From assembly GCA_030268105.1 (NCBI GenBank), contig BSDZ01000003.1:1364001-1428000 (forward strand): a stretch of 64,000 nt of DNA, in the 5' to 3' direction. Source of the stretch: Volvox africanus. Taxonomy: Eukaryota; Chlorophyta; Chlorophyceae; Chlamydomonadales; Volvocaceae. The notes below the pieces were generated by a model. It saw only the letters and a list, made by a program, of their open reading frames with translations. It had not been told where the DNA came from and ran no database searches. Position 1 is the stretch's first letter. Each line of letters opens with the position of its first letter. Below are positions 11,802 to 24,833 of the stretch, in pieces. Position numbers and translations under genes: made by a program.

Positions 11802-14800
11802 CTATTCCCCACTGCTGCCCCCGGCAACTGAGTCCAGTTTGCTAATGTCCTCATACTCCAGCCACACCTCCTTGCCTCGGTAGGAACCGCTCATCAGTTT
11901 GACCTACCCGCAATCAGGACACGGTGGAAAGCCGAGGGAGGGGGACGAGAGCCGGCCATGAAGGCACAAGAGGCGGTAGGAATACACCGCGAGGGAATGC
12001 ACCGCGATGCGCAAAATCCCTCGTGTAATATCTTGAATGCCCAAGTTGGCATTGCCATGAGGATATTAGCCCATTTCGCTTCTTCCATGCTCCTCGTCCC
12101 TATGTTTACAAGGCCCAACGCCTGCAGTTACCTCAACCCCAAATCCCACATATCGTCTCACCACCCGCATCCGGAGTTCCTGACCCACCTGTGCTTGGTA
12201 TTTTGCCATGTGGATGGACAACAACGTCCCCCTGCGAGCAGCCGCGATGTCAAAATGATCCGACATTTGTGGAAGAACCAGTCAGCGACATGTTCGGGGC
12301 AAGGGCTCGCGGTGCTTAACTGGCCTACGAATGACCAGACCTAGCTTGGGGCTGCGAGCTTATGGTGCAAGAACGATGACGATAACGATAACCGAGCGGT
12401 ACAACCTGGTCTTTATTGACTACGGGAAGACAGTCTATCGATAGGTTTCGACAAGTCTGAGAACCGGCCATCGCCCGATTGCGCGCCATGGGGCCTTCTT
12501 CGCCTCTCGCACAATCCTAGACCACACACATTCTTTCCATACCCACAAAGATTCAAAGAATCCCGCTAGACACTGGTACTCCGTGCAGCCTTCTTTTTGC
12601 TATGGCCTCTTGCTTCCCGGACGCTGATATCGTAAACCACATCCCTGCCAACCTGCTCCCTCGGTAGGGCCCGTTGAGAACCAGCACTTGTCCCCCGGGG
12701 GACGGGATGACGGTCTCCAGCTGTGCCTGGTCCACGCGCACTACCGTGCCGTCGCTCAGCATAGAAACCTCCCCCACGTATCGGTCAATGACCTTGTCAA
12801 TAACTCCCTGCCGGAAGGGTGTTAGCAGTTTGTTGCAGGCCCAGATTGGCGCTCTTTGTAGCTACGAGCAACCCCCCACATGCTGTGTCTTAAACCTGAG
12901 TCAACCAGAGATCATCAATTCTTCACACTGGGCCGTTAGGACGGCACGTACCTTTTCCTTATAATACCCGTGTTCTTTCAGTTCTTTAGCCAGCACCTTA
13001 ACCACAATCCCAGGAGCCAGCCTGAGGAACACGGCGGGGAGAATGGCGGTCCAACGGTTCAACGGTGAATGAAACTCACAATACATGTCCCCAAGCCCTT
13101 GCCTTAACTTCCATATCAGTCACCCAGACCCTAGCCCACCAGTAGTCCAGCTTCCGGGCCCCGTCTGAGGACGACGCAGCTGCATTGGACTTTGCGCGAA
13201 GCTCCGCCTGTATTCGTTCGTATTCGGGATAGGGGAACGCAGCACGAATCAGGAAGCCAAATGGGATCAGATGGTTATATGCTGAGGGGGCAGAACAAGA
13301 ATGGAGAAGAGGACAGTTGAATATCTTCCCGCTGCCTCTCTTTTTCAACAAACAGTAGCCATACCCCAGACGGGCGGTTTCACCTGCATTAACTCATCCA
13401 GCTTGCTGCGCTTCTGGCCGGCACCGAGCCCCCGCAAGCTGCCGTCACCGCCGCATCGTCCTGGTTCCCCGTGGACCTCAGCAGCATTATCTGCAACGTT
13501 AGCACCCACGCCAAGCGTATATGCAAATTAATAAGGCTTGGTTATTGTAAGGCATGAGCCGACAGCATGCTTCTCACCGCCCAGCTTTGGTGTTAGTATC
13601 CGATACGCGCAGCGGTTTCCACCTTCCTGTCCACAAAAACCTTCAAGATGCAATCTTAAGGCAATCGGTCTTCTGCGTTGGTCCTACCCTAATTGGGCAG
13701 AAGCTATTACCCCGAGTTGCCCCAGCCTCGACTCACAGGTCGTTTACAGGATACTCCAACCCCCATTCCGAACCCCATCAACTCCCCCTACCGACAACTT
13801 CTCATCTGTGCCTTTCTTAGTCCTCCTCTATCCGTTCACCATCAAGCCATAAACGGATACTTAACAGAAGCACAAAGTACCGCAAATTACCTACCATCAT
13901 CATCAATAAATGCGGTGGCTGCGGCGCCCGTTGCAGACGCCGCAACGCCGCGAGCTACCCGCGCCAGCCCCGGCACTGCTGCGGAGGACCCCAATGCGGA
14001 GGGCCCTGCGCCGACAGATACGGACCCGCCAATGGCGCCAGCTGTCAAGCTGATCTTAATCGGGCCCTGCGAGCGGCATCGCATTAGCAAGGAAGGAATC
14101 GAGCCGAGGAGAGCAGGAATCCAGCTTCCGCATGCTGACCCTCACTATGGCAGCCCTCTGGATGCAGCCCATGTCCACGTCTGTGGCAACCGCGTGAAGC
14201 GGCGACCCAATGCCCTCGAGGTCGCATGGTTGTCCCGAAATTGCACGAATGCTGTCAGTTGTCGGCATTTTTTTCTCCTAAGCGCACTCCTACCAGAGAA
14301 GCAACATCAACATCACAGCATCGCTACCACAAACTCCACTGCTACCGCACCTCTGCCTCGTCACGCTGTAGCGTATGAGCCTCCTCGTCCTCCTCCTCTT
14401 CGCTCAGCGGTTCGCCCTTCTCCAACCGAGCTCTCTTGGCACGCTCAATCTAGGGGGTCAAGGTATTGTAGGGGGAAGCTTTCTTTCATGTCGTTGAGCG
14501 GTCAGAGCCATCCCCCGCATACCGAACCTCAACCCAGGTCAATGCACGCCTGCCTAAGACTTTCACCGATAAACTTCTGTCCTGGACACGCCGTCCCTCC
14601 TTCCACAACCGCCAGCGCCATAATGCGGGAGCCACCCTTCCCGCCCCTCACTCACCACACGATTCTATCAAACCAGACTGCCGAGGGCGTCCCCGGGAAA
14701 GGAACAGGCCCACCCGGCCGCCCCATCGGGCCCTGGGCTACCTGCAGCTGCCATAGCTCCTAGTCTTCATTCCTTCCTGCCGTCCCTCACCTGTTCCTGC

Positions 14801-16546
14801 AGTGCCGCCATGTGGCGCTCTTCCTCCTCCCGCTCAACCTCTGAGCGCTTGTTGCGACGCTCCTCCTCCAGCTGCTGCTTAGGATCCTGGAGGATCGACA
14901 GGTTGGAGCTCAGCCGGATGTGTTCAACTGTCCGCGTCCGTGTCGAGGGAAGGTAGAGCCGTTCGTGTGACACCACCACCAAATGGAACTCAACATGGTC
15001 AGGTATGTACATACTCAAACTTTTGCTTAAATATCTGACCATGCCAACGCCGCACATCCCATTCGGGTAAGAAACCTAGTCCCTTGTGCGCTCGATACCC
15101 CGTGCATTGATTCGACTCCCCTCTCCCCTTCCCGGCATTACCACCTGCCTTGTGTATCAGCGTGATGTACCAGCCCTTCTCCGTCTCGTCCACTTTGCAC
15201 TGACCTGCGCAATACGGAAATGTGTGCCAAGCACAGGTCAAGAAACAGGCCAACGACCATACCTTGGTATGCAGCTCAAGTGGACTCAGAAGCATCCTCA
15301 CATATCACACATAGGTTTGGACTGCAAAGTTGCGGGCGATGGGGCGATGTTTGCTGACTGCTTGCAGTAGGGACTCCTCAGTCAAAGCAAAGGAGTCCCT
15401 TACCCGTTTAAACGCCAATGTCACCAATAGTCGAACTTCAGTGCTTCCAAGCGCCAAAACATACAACCGCGGGATACGCCCAGTCCCAGCCTGAGGCTGG
15501 CTTACCGCTTCGCCCCAGGTACTTAACAAAGTCGGTAAGGGTCAGCCAGCGTGTGGCGTTCATATGTACGTGGTGGCGATCTGTAATATACTCGTTGTAC
15601 ACATTTTTTGCAAGCACACGGGAGAAGGGGTGGCTGCAACGCGGAATGGGGCGGGTTGGGGAATGGCGCCGTGGGTAGAGGTCGGGGCAGGAAAAGCAGG
15701 TATGCGGAGGGAAAGGCAAATCAATTGATTCTTTTAATAAATTTCCAATGGCCACGACAAGGGTTCTAGAGAAAAAAGGGAAGATTTACTTTTACATGCG
15801 CTACGGGGCGGCGCAGATCCCTAACTGGGGGCCCTCACAACGGCTTGGAGAGCGAGCAACGTGGTTTAGGACGCGTGAGCAACGTGCACCCAAGCCACAT
15901 CTCATCTCTCTGATGACCTGCACGTTGGAGCTGTGCAGTGGAAGAGCGACCACCTACGCCACGCGCACGGATACAGAGCATCATCCCAACACTTTCACCA
16001 ACTGATCGCTTGCTAACAACATGCCTATGGATCTCTCAATAAATGTATTTTCCTGGCCACATTGTGACATTGTGACTTTGGGGTGGTGACGGAGGAGAGG
16101 AAAGGAGACTGAATTTCCCGGGGGAGGCCCCTGGAAACCACTTGCCCAAAACTGAGCTCTCCCTTCTCTGGTGCCTGATCGTTGACTTACGCGCGGCGCA
16201 GGTGCTCCATAAACGCCTTTTCAAACTCTTCAGAGTAACCCTCCACAACGCGATGAGGGTTCATCCCAAACAGCTCCATCTGCCGCTTGTGACCCTCGCT
16301 GGTCTGGTGGCACTTGAAACCGTTCTCATCGCGACACTGCTTCTGGCAGAGCTGGCAGTACCACCGAAGCTTTTGCAACCCTTTTGCCTTAATGCGATTC
16401 GCAATCTGAAAAGAAGTTAAAACTAATGCTGTTTTTGTTTACAGTTCAAGGCACTATAGCAGAACAGAGAACCTAAAAACACTTCCAACAGCTGGCAACG
16501 CTTGAATACCTACCGCTTTAGGAGTGAGGAAATCGTTCTTTCCCAT
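11802..16546 (-). CDS. KIN17: DNA/RNA-binding protein KIN17, complete, 13 exons, 447 aa
   Basis: Nuclear zinc-finger protein linked to DNA repair, replication and pre-mRNA processing. Exons: 16546-16514, 16405-16191, 15633-15506, 15204-15149, 14886-14791, 14449-14351, 14066-13895, 13490-13384, 13207-13140, 13021-12952, 12807-12653, 12231-12189 and 11903-11802; every phase agrees. It starts MGKNDFLTPKA and carries a C2H2 finger (C28, C31, H44, H50) with GFKCHQTSEGHKRQMELFG, the winged-helix-like core (VYNEYITDRHHVHMNATRW, then LTLTDFVKYLGRSG and DETEKGWYITLI), a Glu/Arg-rich coiled segment, a Lys-rich linker ending KRSKLDELM, and the C-terminal SH3-like/KOW region (LAPGIVVKVL; LETVIPSPGGQVLVLNGPYR; EYEDISKL). 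Human KIN17 is 393 residues; the extra length lies mainly in a Gly/Ala-rich linker. The intron after 15149 appears to use a GC donor. The single open frame covering 12553-12777 reads past the true donor at 12652 and gives a false C-terminus. Confidence 0.92.
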
Positions 16547-16932
16547 CAGTTTATATCTTTAGCATAACAGTGCGGAAGAACCTAGCCGCTAGCTGAAGAC
16601 AGCAGTACTAATTACGTGCAAAAATATGTTGACATAAGTAGGTAATGATGATAATGTTAACCAATGCTGAATATGTGGTAGACTGCGCAGCTATACGTTT
16701 GGGGCGACGTTTAGAATTCCTATCGGCTCCAGGGGTACCACCTGGTTGTTCGCAGGGACTTCGACGAACAAAATACCCACATATTCCATTTACCGGGCGG
16801 TTATCGATACATTAGTTGAGTAAGATATTACAGCTATTTGATTGATAATTTGCTGCGGGGTTACCCGAAGAAATCGGACGCCTGGAAAAACTCGCGATAA
16901 TTGCGCAACCAGTTTTTTAAAAGCTGGGAATC
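16547..16932. promoter_or_regulatory. Shared 386-bp divergent promoter of KIN17 and RSP23-type gene
   Basis: The start codons of KIN17 (minus) and the NDK/RSP23-type gene (plus) are 386 bases apart with no open frame between them. Both core promoters and 5' UTRs must fit here. No TATA box could be assigned with confidence. Confidence 0.6.
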
Positions 16933-18839
16933 ATGCCAGAGGTGGAGAAAACACTAGCTCTACTAAAACCCGACTCTGTTCGGGCAGGCAAGGCTCAGGA
17001 GATTATGCAACTAATAGAGCTTAATGGGTTCACGATTATTGCGAAACAAAAGCTGCAGGTAAGTTTATAATTTCTAATATTTGTTGTCGGGACTTGATAT
17101 GCGAAGACGGTAACTTGAAAGGAAGCATGCTCCATCCACGAGAGGTTCAGCAGCATCTCATTCGCATCACACAAATGACATCAATACAACAACGATCTTG
17201 TTGTCCTTTGGTTCTGAGGAATGCTCTAAGCTGTACGAACTTGACGGCCCCGCGGCATGCATGCACCCCATAACAGCTGACGCGTGCACGTGCTGAAGAG
17301 TTTTATGGGGAGCACTACGGGAAGGAGTTCTTTCCGAAGCTGGTCAATTTTATGACGAGCGGACCCATATGGGCGCTGGTCCTCGCCAAGCCGGGTGCTA
17401 TTCTGGCGTGGCGCGCCTTAATGGGCCCAACCAATGTGTTTAAAGCCCGCGCTGAGCAGCCCAAATGGTAAGAAGGGCGCTTAGGTATGGTTCCGAACTT
17501 ATTTTCGGGACTTAAGAGACGGTGAGCTCAAGCTTACTGGGTCTTTAAGCGTGCGGCCATGCCCCTTGTTTGTACAATGCCAGCATAGGCTGCATGCAAG
17601 GGCAAGCCGGTTCACTCACCAACTGTACGGAGGAAGCTGCCTCTTCATCACAGGGAGCCTTCGCACTTGGCTATCAGCAATGTTATTACTCGCTCGCACT
17701 GAACCGTTGCAGCTTCAAAATTTCCCGTCCACCCCCCCTTTTATTCAGCCATTGTTGCCCTTCCCCTACCCAGCCTTCGCGCCCTTTACGGCACAGATGG
17801 CACCCAGAACGCGACCCATGGCAGTGATTCGCCAGCCAGTGCAGCGCGCGAGATCAAGTTCTACTTTCCGCACCTGGTGCCTGACCCAGTGTCCGATCCT
17901 GCAGCTGCGGCAGACTACATCGCCGTGCAAATTCAGCCCGCATTGTCTAAGGCGCTGGCTGCGCTATCCCGCGAAAAACCCTCGGCAGATAAGTTTGAGG
18001 CCATTACCTTCATCGCCAGCTACCTGCTGCAGAATAACCCCAATAAGCCCAAGGTGCTGCTGCCGGACGAGTGGGACCCAGCACTTATGGGCGATGACGA
18101 GGACGACGAGGCAGAGTTTGTTAATGCACGGCCTGTCGCCGGATCGGGCTCTGTGGACGTTGCCGCCGTTGCAATAGTGCCGACGGCGGCACAAGTGACG
18201 GCGCCAGGTCGGACGCCGACGCCCCCCCAGGCGGCCCGCACACCCACACCGCCACAGGCGGCGCCTTCGATGACGGGTCCCCGACCACCCTCGGCGCGAC
18301 CCACATCGGCACGCCCCAGCTCCGGGGGCCGGCCACCGTCTGTGACGACAGTGCCGTTACCACCGCCGGTGGAGCCTGAGCCTGACGCTGCAGCTCTGGA
18401 TGAGGCGGCAACCAAGGTTCAGGCGGCTTACCGGGGCTACCATGCCCGACGAGAGGTGGCAGTAATGCGATCAGAGGCGGAGGTGGAACGATTGGTGCAT
18501 GAGGGCGAAGAGGCTCAGCGGAGCGCGGAAGCGCCAGGTGGGGAGGAGGACAAGCCGGAAGCCAGCGCCAGCGGTGATGGCGGCGCCTTCGATGCGCTGG
18601 GGATTGGTTTGGCCCCCGGGGTGACGGAAGACCTGGCGCAGAAGGAGGTTAGTGAGGTGCGGGCGGAACCTGCATCGGAGATCGGGATGTACGGTGACTC
18701 GGCAGCGGCAGCGCCCAGCGAGGGCGGACAGTACGCCGACGGCGAGGGGTATGGCGATGGACAGGAAGAGGGGTATGCAGAAGGCGAAGGGTATGCAGAA
18801 GGTGAAGGGTACGCGGACGGCGAGGAAGCCGCTGAGTAA
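16933..18839 (+). CDS. RSP23: Radial spoke protein 23 type: NDK + DPY-30 motif + IQ motif, 460 aa
   Basis: Three exons (16933-17058, 17277-17467, 17774-18839) agree in phase. Residues 1-140 are a nucleoside diphosphate kinase domain: LALLKPDSV with the substrate lysine, and NATHGSDS with the phosphorylated active-site histidine, so catalysis looks possible. Residues about 152-198 form a DPY-30-type helical motif (ADYIAVQIQPALSKAL, then FIASYLLQNNPNKP), the dimer/docking element of spoke-neck proteins. An IQ calmodulin-binding motif lies near 316-335 (TKVQAAYRGYHARR). Linkers are Pro/Thr-rich, and the end is an acidic Gly-Glu-Tyr repeat (GEGYA units). This order is that of Chlamydomonas RSP23 (NDK5) of the axonemal radial spoke; the named protein is longer (about 586 aa from memory) and has more IQ motifs, so this is an orthologue or a shorter paralogue. 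Confidence 0.87.
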
Positions 18840-21320
18840 GCCCGGCTAGGGGCGGGCGATTAGTTACGCTTGACCGGCGATGGGGAGAGAGATCTGCGGT
18901 CCTCTTTCGGTGATGGTGATTCCATAACAAGGCGACGACTGATTCCGTGTAGGTGAAGAATCGTGAAACAACTTGTAATTGGATTGAACACCCTAAGGCC
19001 GTCGCGACGCTCTGACTTGGACGTGCTTTGATTGATGGAATTTCTGTGACCGACAGATGCTTGCGATGTTTCAGACGCCGTAGCCCAAATGACCAGCCAC
19101 GCTTACTTGGCTATGCATTGATGCCCAGTGGCTGGTGTGCGAATATCGCCGGATGGTGGTCTGTGGTGTTCATTCCTCTGCACCCTTTGGCACGAATAAG
19201 TGGGAGCCAGCTGTAGCATAGCAGGCTAGCGGCTGTCGTGTAAAGCCACGTGCAGAGAACGGAGCGTGTGAATGCTCGGCGCCGAGCCGAGCATTTGCGC
19301 AAGGACCTGCTCGCCGCCTAGACAATAGATGCACCTATTTATCCGCACGTTACAATCGCTGTACATTCTTTGGCGGAGAGCGAGTTGGATGCTAGTCATG
19401 AAAGGGCCCATCAGGTCAAGATTGTGGCGGGGTGTGCAACTTGGGGGGCACCTGCATGCCGCATGCGAGCAGAGGTGCATTGCTCCCTGCAGCTGCAGGC
19501 CTAAATCCAGGGGTGCTTCAGGGATCTGCCAACATCGTGCTGCACATCGTGGGGCATGCCATGAGGGGCTGCCCCACTGCATGCCCATCGCATCCTCGGA
19601 TGTTACATACTACAACATTTTACAAGCTTGCTGGTGACCGCAGCAGTGAGTGTAGATCCGGGCGCCCCGCGGGCCCTCTGCGACCTTTGCGCCTTGTGGT
19701 GTTGATATGCCCTAACATTCCTACTATGAATGCTGATGATGATCTTTCGTGCCTTTCTTTCCTGAACACCAGCGGCACGAGCGCGCTATGGTAGGAATAA
19801 GGTGAATTTATGCGCACACATACAGAAGGCCAGGCAGGAATATCGATGAGGATTTTCTAGCACCCGCCATCTGGATTGGAGTTCTCCATTTAAAGTTGCA
19901 TCAGCCCACATTTCCGCAATTGCGGTAACACATTCACGAAGTAAACGACGCATCCAAAGTGCGCATGCAGTGCCAAGAGTGTGGGTTTTAGTCGAAAAGA
20001 TTCATATTCGCCAGGCAGGGCAGTCTGGCCGAACCAAGGCTATGGTCCTTGCCGACCCTTTATTTCCTTCCCAATGATAGCGATGCAGCCCCGCTCCCGC
20101 TACCTTTTCGTAGCTGCCGCCATTCAAGCTACAGTGCAGGAACAAGAGCACCAGAGGATACTGTATCTAAGACATGAGGGGCACTAACATGGCACATTGC
20201 CACAACTTCATATCCAGGCACCAGCAGTCAGCCAGCATGCCATATTACTTCTCTCATCCATCAGAAGGAGAAGATGTTACTCAGATGGTATCGGCCTGGC
20301 CTCTAGTCCCTCCACCGACTCATTTTCTCTTGCCCAAACCACCGACAGCCGTACCACCAGACGAGCTCCCCAGATTTATTATTGTCAACCCACCGCCAAG
20401 AGCTCACTGCGGCTTGCAAAAACCGGCGCTTGACACACTATTCCGTAAGGATTTCCCGCGTGAGGGCGATGCATGACGCCCATCTGTCCTTTCCTTCCTC
20501 TCCCTCGCAGCAGACAGCTTATCCACCGAGGCAGCCTGGCACGACACAACTGATCAGCTAGCTTGCATCAGCCGTACCAGCCTCGAAACACCGACCGGCA
20601 CTCCTAAGAAGTGCTGCCTATAGACCGAGAGCTTTTTGAGCAAACTCGCTGAACCCCGAACCCAGGTGGTGGTACTACTGGAATACCCAGCCTCAATACT
20701 ATTAAAGCTGAGCACGCAAGTCAATGACCACAAGCGCCGGCGACGGGGTTTCCCCATGACCCATTTCGTGAAGAATTTCTGCCGAAGCAGTGCTCATGTC
20801 AACGACCGACATCTTAATCTTCTCCTGATCCGTATTGCGACGCTGTCATGGCGTGCTGATGGCCAAGGGAATCGACCCTGGGACACAAGGAGAGTACAAT
20901 ATATACCTAATAAATAAGGTCACACTTTCCGTATTACTTAACGCGCACGGCATTCCAGCACGTAACGAGCTCCAAGGAAATACACTGGCTATCAGAGGCA
21001 CGTCGGATATTTTAAGACATACCGCCTAAATGGAAGTGACGGACCACAACCTTTCGAGTGAACATCACCGTCACGTTTACGATGTGCAGTGTCCTGTCAG
21101 CGCAAGAGAAAGTGGCCTCGACTAGTGTGTCGCCAAGGCACCAGTCCTCAACGTCCAGAAACCTAACATCATCATAATCGCACACCGCGCCAGGTCTTCG
21201 AATAAGCCACCTCTAGTCCGCTACCGGCCTGATCGCAAGGGGCGAGGACGGCAGTGACGATCTCTGCCGTTCCCATGATGTTAGCAACGGCAGAGTTGCG
21301 AGTCGACGCGCGTCACGCAG
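18840..21320. other. Tail-to-tail interval between RSP23-type and haemoglobin genes
   Basis: Contains the two 3' UTRs. Several short overlapping open frames exist (for example 19226-19588 minus, 20174-20476 plus) but none has splice sites, codon bias or motifs that support a gene. Confidence 0.5.
18974..18978 (+). terminator. TGTAA polyadenylation signal of the RSP23-type gene
   Basis: TGTAA 135 bases after the TAA stop, in the right strand and at a usual distance for volvocine 3' UTRs. Confidence 0.7.
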
Positions 21321-24122
21321 CTATGATGGCGGTAGCGGTGGCGGCGCTGCAAGTGCAGGGCTGTTGATTCCGGGCAAGATAAACTCGTCGTCATCATCGA
21401 CGAATTCCTGGACAGGAGTTGATGAAGCCCCGGCGCTGGAGGCCCCCTCCTTGCCCGCTAACTCCGGGTCGGCGGGACGCTTGATAGAGGTGTGGAATGG
21501 GCAGCTGCGCTTCGTCCAGCCCTTGTATACAACCTGCCATAGCAGGTGGAGGGTCAGCATAATGTTCAAGGCAGCAATACGTTCCTGGCGGCCTTCTCCA
21601 TCTCCCTTTCATGTTTGAAGCCGCCCTTCTTTCCTTAGCTCCCTTTGCCGTAAGGTGCACAGCTACATGAAGCTCACCTGCCTTGCCCATAGGCCTCCCT
21701 CCGTTTCCCCGTTCCCCCGTTTCAATTGAAGTCCATGGTTTCATAATCCTGTCTCTTTCTGCGCCACCAGCCATTCAGACCAACAGACTGGAACCCCTTG
21801 CTCACCTTCTTCAAAGGCTCCGATCCCACCTAAGACCCTCCTCACCTTCGGCGGCCACTCGTGCGATTCAATGGGTCGGAAATGGTGTTTGGTGGTGGCC
21901 ATGTACGCCATGGCCCGATGCTTAACGTCATCGGGAATCTGCGGAAGCTCGGCCAATGTCTGCAAGCACGAGACCAACAGGGTGTGAAACAGAGAAAGAG
22001 ACAGACGCGGGAGTAAGCCGCAACGGCAGCAGCTTCTATGTGCAAACCTTTCCCTTCTTAATCTCCAGAGCAGGCCGCGGGGAGAGTGGTCAAGCTCAGG
22101 CCCCAGTTTAGGCTAGATTTCCCGTGCTTCGGTTCATACGGCTACATGCCGAACCCTTTGGTGATTCCAACCTTTCATTGAGGTGTCCACCCCACAGCTA
22201 CGCGCTAACCCTCCCCGCCCGTCCTGGCCACATTACAGCCAGCCAGCGGTCGAGTGGATGCCCTGCGCGGCTCCCTTCCTCCTAGTCCCTCTCTCTACCT
22301 CACCTCAGTAAAAATGTCTGCAAACATTTGCCAGTGCGTCAAATTGAGGCCCTCAAACAGCAGGTGCAAGTGGATCAAGCGCAGGTCTGCGGATAAGCCA
22401 GGTAGCTCGTCCTGCAGGCAGGTGCGGATTTAGGGGTTTGTGGGAGCTGGAAAACCATTCATAGAGGAAGGTCGATTTCGGATGTAAGCTGTATCATCCT
22501 CGAAGGGATTGAGAAATAGGCAGGCACCCGGCCCGCCCTGCTACTATAAACAGCACGTTCAGGAAACACCCTTTGCGGCGTTAACCAGCCTCTCACACAC
22601 AGCCGGTGACCAACCCAGCGGGATGCCGCCGTGCCCGTGAGGTCCCTTAAGACAGTGAGATGTACCCTTTCCTGCACCCTGCTAAGCCTCTAATATCTTC
22701 CTTTGGGACCCTTTATGGTGCCATTCATACCCCTCCTAAGCTGTAACATGCAACACAAGAAAGGACCAGCAACTCAACTCCACCGTGGCCTTCTAAATGC
22801 CGCGTTCCCTCCTTGTCGCCGCTGGCCAACATGACCTGATTCGGCGTGCTCTTGCTATGTTTGACAATCGGTTTTGACCTTCTTCGCTTTGTAATATCTC
22901 TTAGCACCTTTTTTTCCTTACCACCTCATCGTAAAGTCTTCACGCACCCACCTCCAACAGCTCATTTCCCCCAAACACCAACAGCATCAGCGCTTCCTGC
23001 TGATTCTTGAGCTGCAGGATCAATATATAGAGAGGGTTGATATGCATTCAGGGTCTGATCGGCCCATAAATCATAAGAGGCCAGGGCTCAAAACCTTACC
23101 CAGCGTCGTTAACAGTTACTCCCACTCTCATCATCCTCCCACTTTCCAATCTGACTATGCGCTTGCTTGGCATCGCACTCCCACTCGCACTCGTATCGAC
23201 CCCTCTATTACACCGGAAGCCCTCACTTTATGCATATCGACGCCGTCGAAAAAGGACAGCAGCTCCTTGCAAGTCAGCACCTGCAGCATGACGAGTTATG
23301 TGACCAGCGCGGGAATGTGTGCACTTCAAAGTTTTACGGTATTGTGACTTGGAACGGTGAGCGATAGGGTGGCTGGACGGCTGCCGTGCGAGTAGTGTGG
23401 ACGACATGATAACGCCTGCATACCAATGGAACCGGACCCATCAACGGACCAGACACCGGGGGCTCACCACAGGACTTGGCGCACGAGGGCTCTCTAGCAT
23501 TTCCCGCCCGAAAGATTAGCAAACATACGCGGACTGCTAGGGAGTCGACATTTGCCCGACCGTAACATAAACCAAGGGTAAGGCACCAACTTGAAGCTCC
23601 CAAGCCACCGCCTCGGCACCTCCCTCCACTTCGCCCAATCAGCAGAGGGGTGTCCGGCCCTGGGCTCTCCTCCGACCCGTCGTTGGGCCAGCCCCGGCGA
23701 TGCTCATCCAGCTCCAGTCAGATTCAAACGCTACAATCCAATCCATCCCCACTGCAACACCGCAGCGCCGGCCACTGCCCACCCGAGGTCAGTTCTTGAA
23801 ATGCCCAACCTCGAGTACTTTAGCACCTCGCCGGTACACCCCTACCTTGCCGTAGAACTTGTCCACCAAGAACTTCATAGAGAACTCCTCACTGCCGCGA
23901 ACCCGCTTATTGGCGGGTACGACTTCGGTGCCATCCGCTACCTCCGGAGGGGGATTTAGCCCCTGCACCTGTGATTGTCCGGAACGTTGGGTGAAATGGC
24001 AAAGCCGCAGTAGGTGAGAGTATCTTTGTGACGGCATTGCAGGCTGCGCGGGCGCGGTGCTTGGGGCAGACGTACTCACGCGTGTCTTGGGGAGAGGGCA
24101 GGAGAGACGAGAGGGAGCCCAT
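21321..24122 (-). CDS. Group I truncated (2/2) haemoglobin with acidic C-terminal tail, about 227 aa
   Basis: Haem protein of the TrHb1 (THB) family; roles in algae include NO metabolism. Exons: 24122-24080, 23937-23846, 23280-23227, 23011-22952, 22411-22304, 21959-21846 and 21533-21321. The first two are the least certain; the other joins are all phase 0 with good splice sites. Family marks in order: GSEEF...LVDKFYGKV (Phe-B9, Tyr-B10), LLSFFDGVDM (CD1 Phe), LKNQQEALMLLVFGG (Leu-E7, Gln-E11, Gly-Gly EF hinge), LRLIHLHLLFEGLN (proximal His-F8), then TLAELPQIPDDV (H helix). After the globin fold there is a C-terminal extension of about 90 residues with WTKRSCPFH and an acidic VDDDDEF stretch. 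No transit peptide is obvious, so a cytosolic site is likely. The exact paralogue among the several THB genes of these algae cannot be named. Confidence 0.75.
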
Positions 24123-24833
24123 GGCGTGTAAACCCTGAGTGAAGAAATTCTTCTAGCCTCCTTCGCTTTTGCCTTCCATCAATGGATTGCTCTCCCGTCC
24201 TGAAGGCCACAGTGTTTGAATTCACCCGGCCGGAGGTGAAGTCCGTCACCCAAACTCTACCTGGAACGACACTTTACGAGGCATCCGTCGACCCGAGGGG
24301 GTTCGCTCCATAAGCCCAGTCGATGTCTCGCTATCGGCAAATGACACCGTGCTGCTACCGTGCTTGAGTGCGGACCTTGGCCGCGGGGAGGTGCTTCCCT
24401 TCCAGGCCTGCAGCAGGACGCCATGCCCCGTCGTACGTTCACAGGCATGAAATCTGGCACCGACTAGTGAAAGACGTCGCTGAGATTTTGCAAGTAACGC
24501 CGGACTAATAACAGGGTCCTGTTAGAAAACAGATTTCAGACGAGTGAAGGATGGGAACTGAGAAAATCGAGGCCATAGCGTGCGTTCGAAAATCCAGGCC
24601 ATCCATAAAGAGATAGATCCCTGCCTTGCTAGTTGACAGCTGATTTTTATTGTGCTACTTCCGGCACCCTATCAAGCGTTCATATGCGTGGGTCTGACAA
24701 CCAAACAGCTGATTAACAACTCGCTGATTTTCGACCGGGGGAGGGCGCGGCACTCCGAAATGTCCCCCATACAACCTCCCAAGCAGCTAGGGCGCCTCGA
24801 GATTTAAGCTGCAGCGTTCGTACATAAGCCAAA

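Noticed and set aside
12553..12652. C-terminus of KIN17 as read in the single open frame (MWFTISASG...)
   Set aside because: The family's C-terminal residues (GTLLSIHM..., EYEDISKL) are found in two further exons that match in phase, so the frame past 12653 is intron.
13693..14763. 356-codon plus-strand frame
   Set aside because: It lies antisense over KIN17 exons and introns and has no motif of its own.
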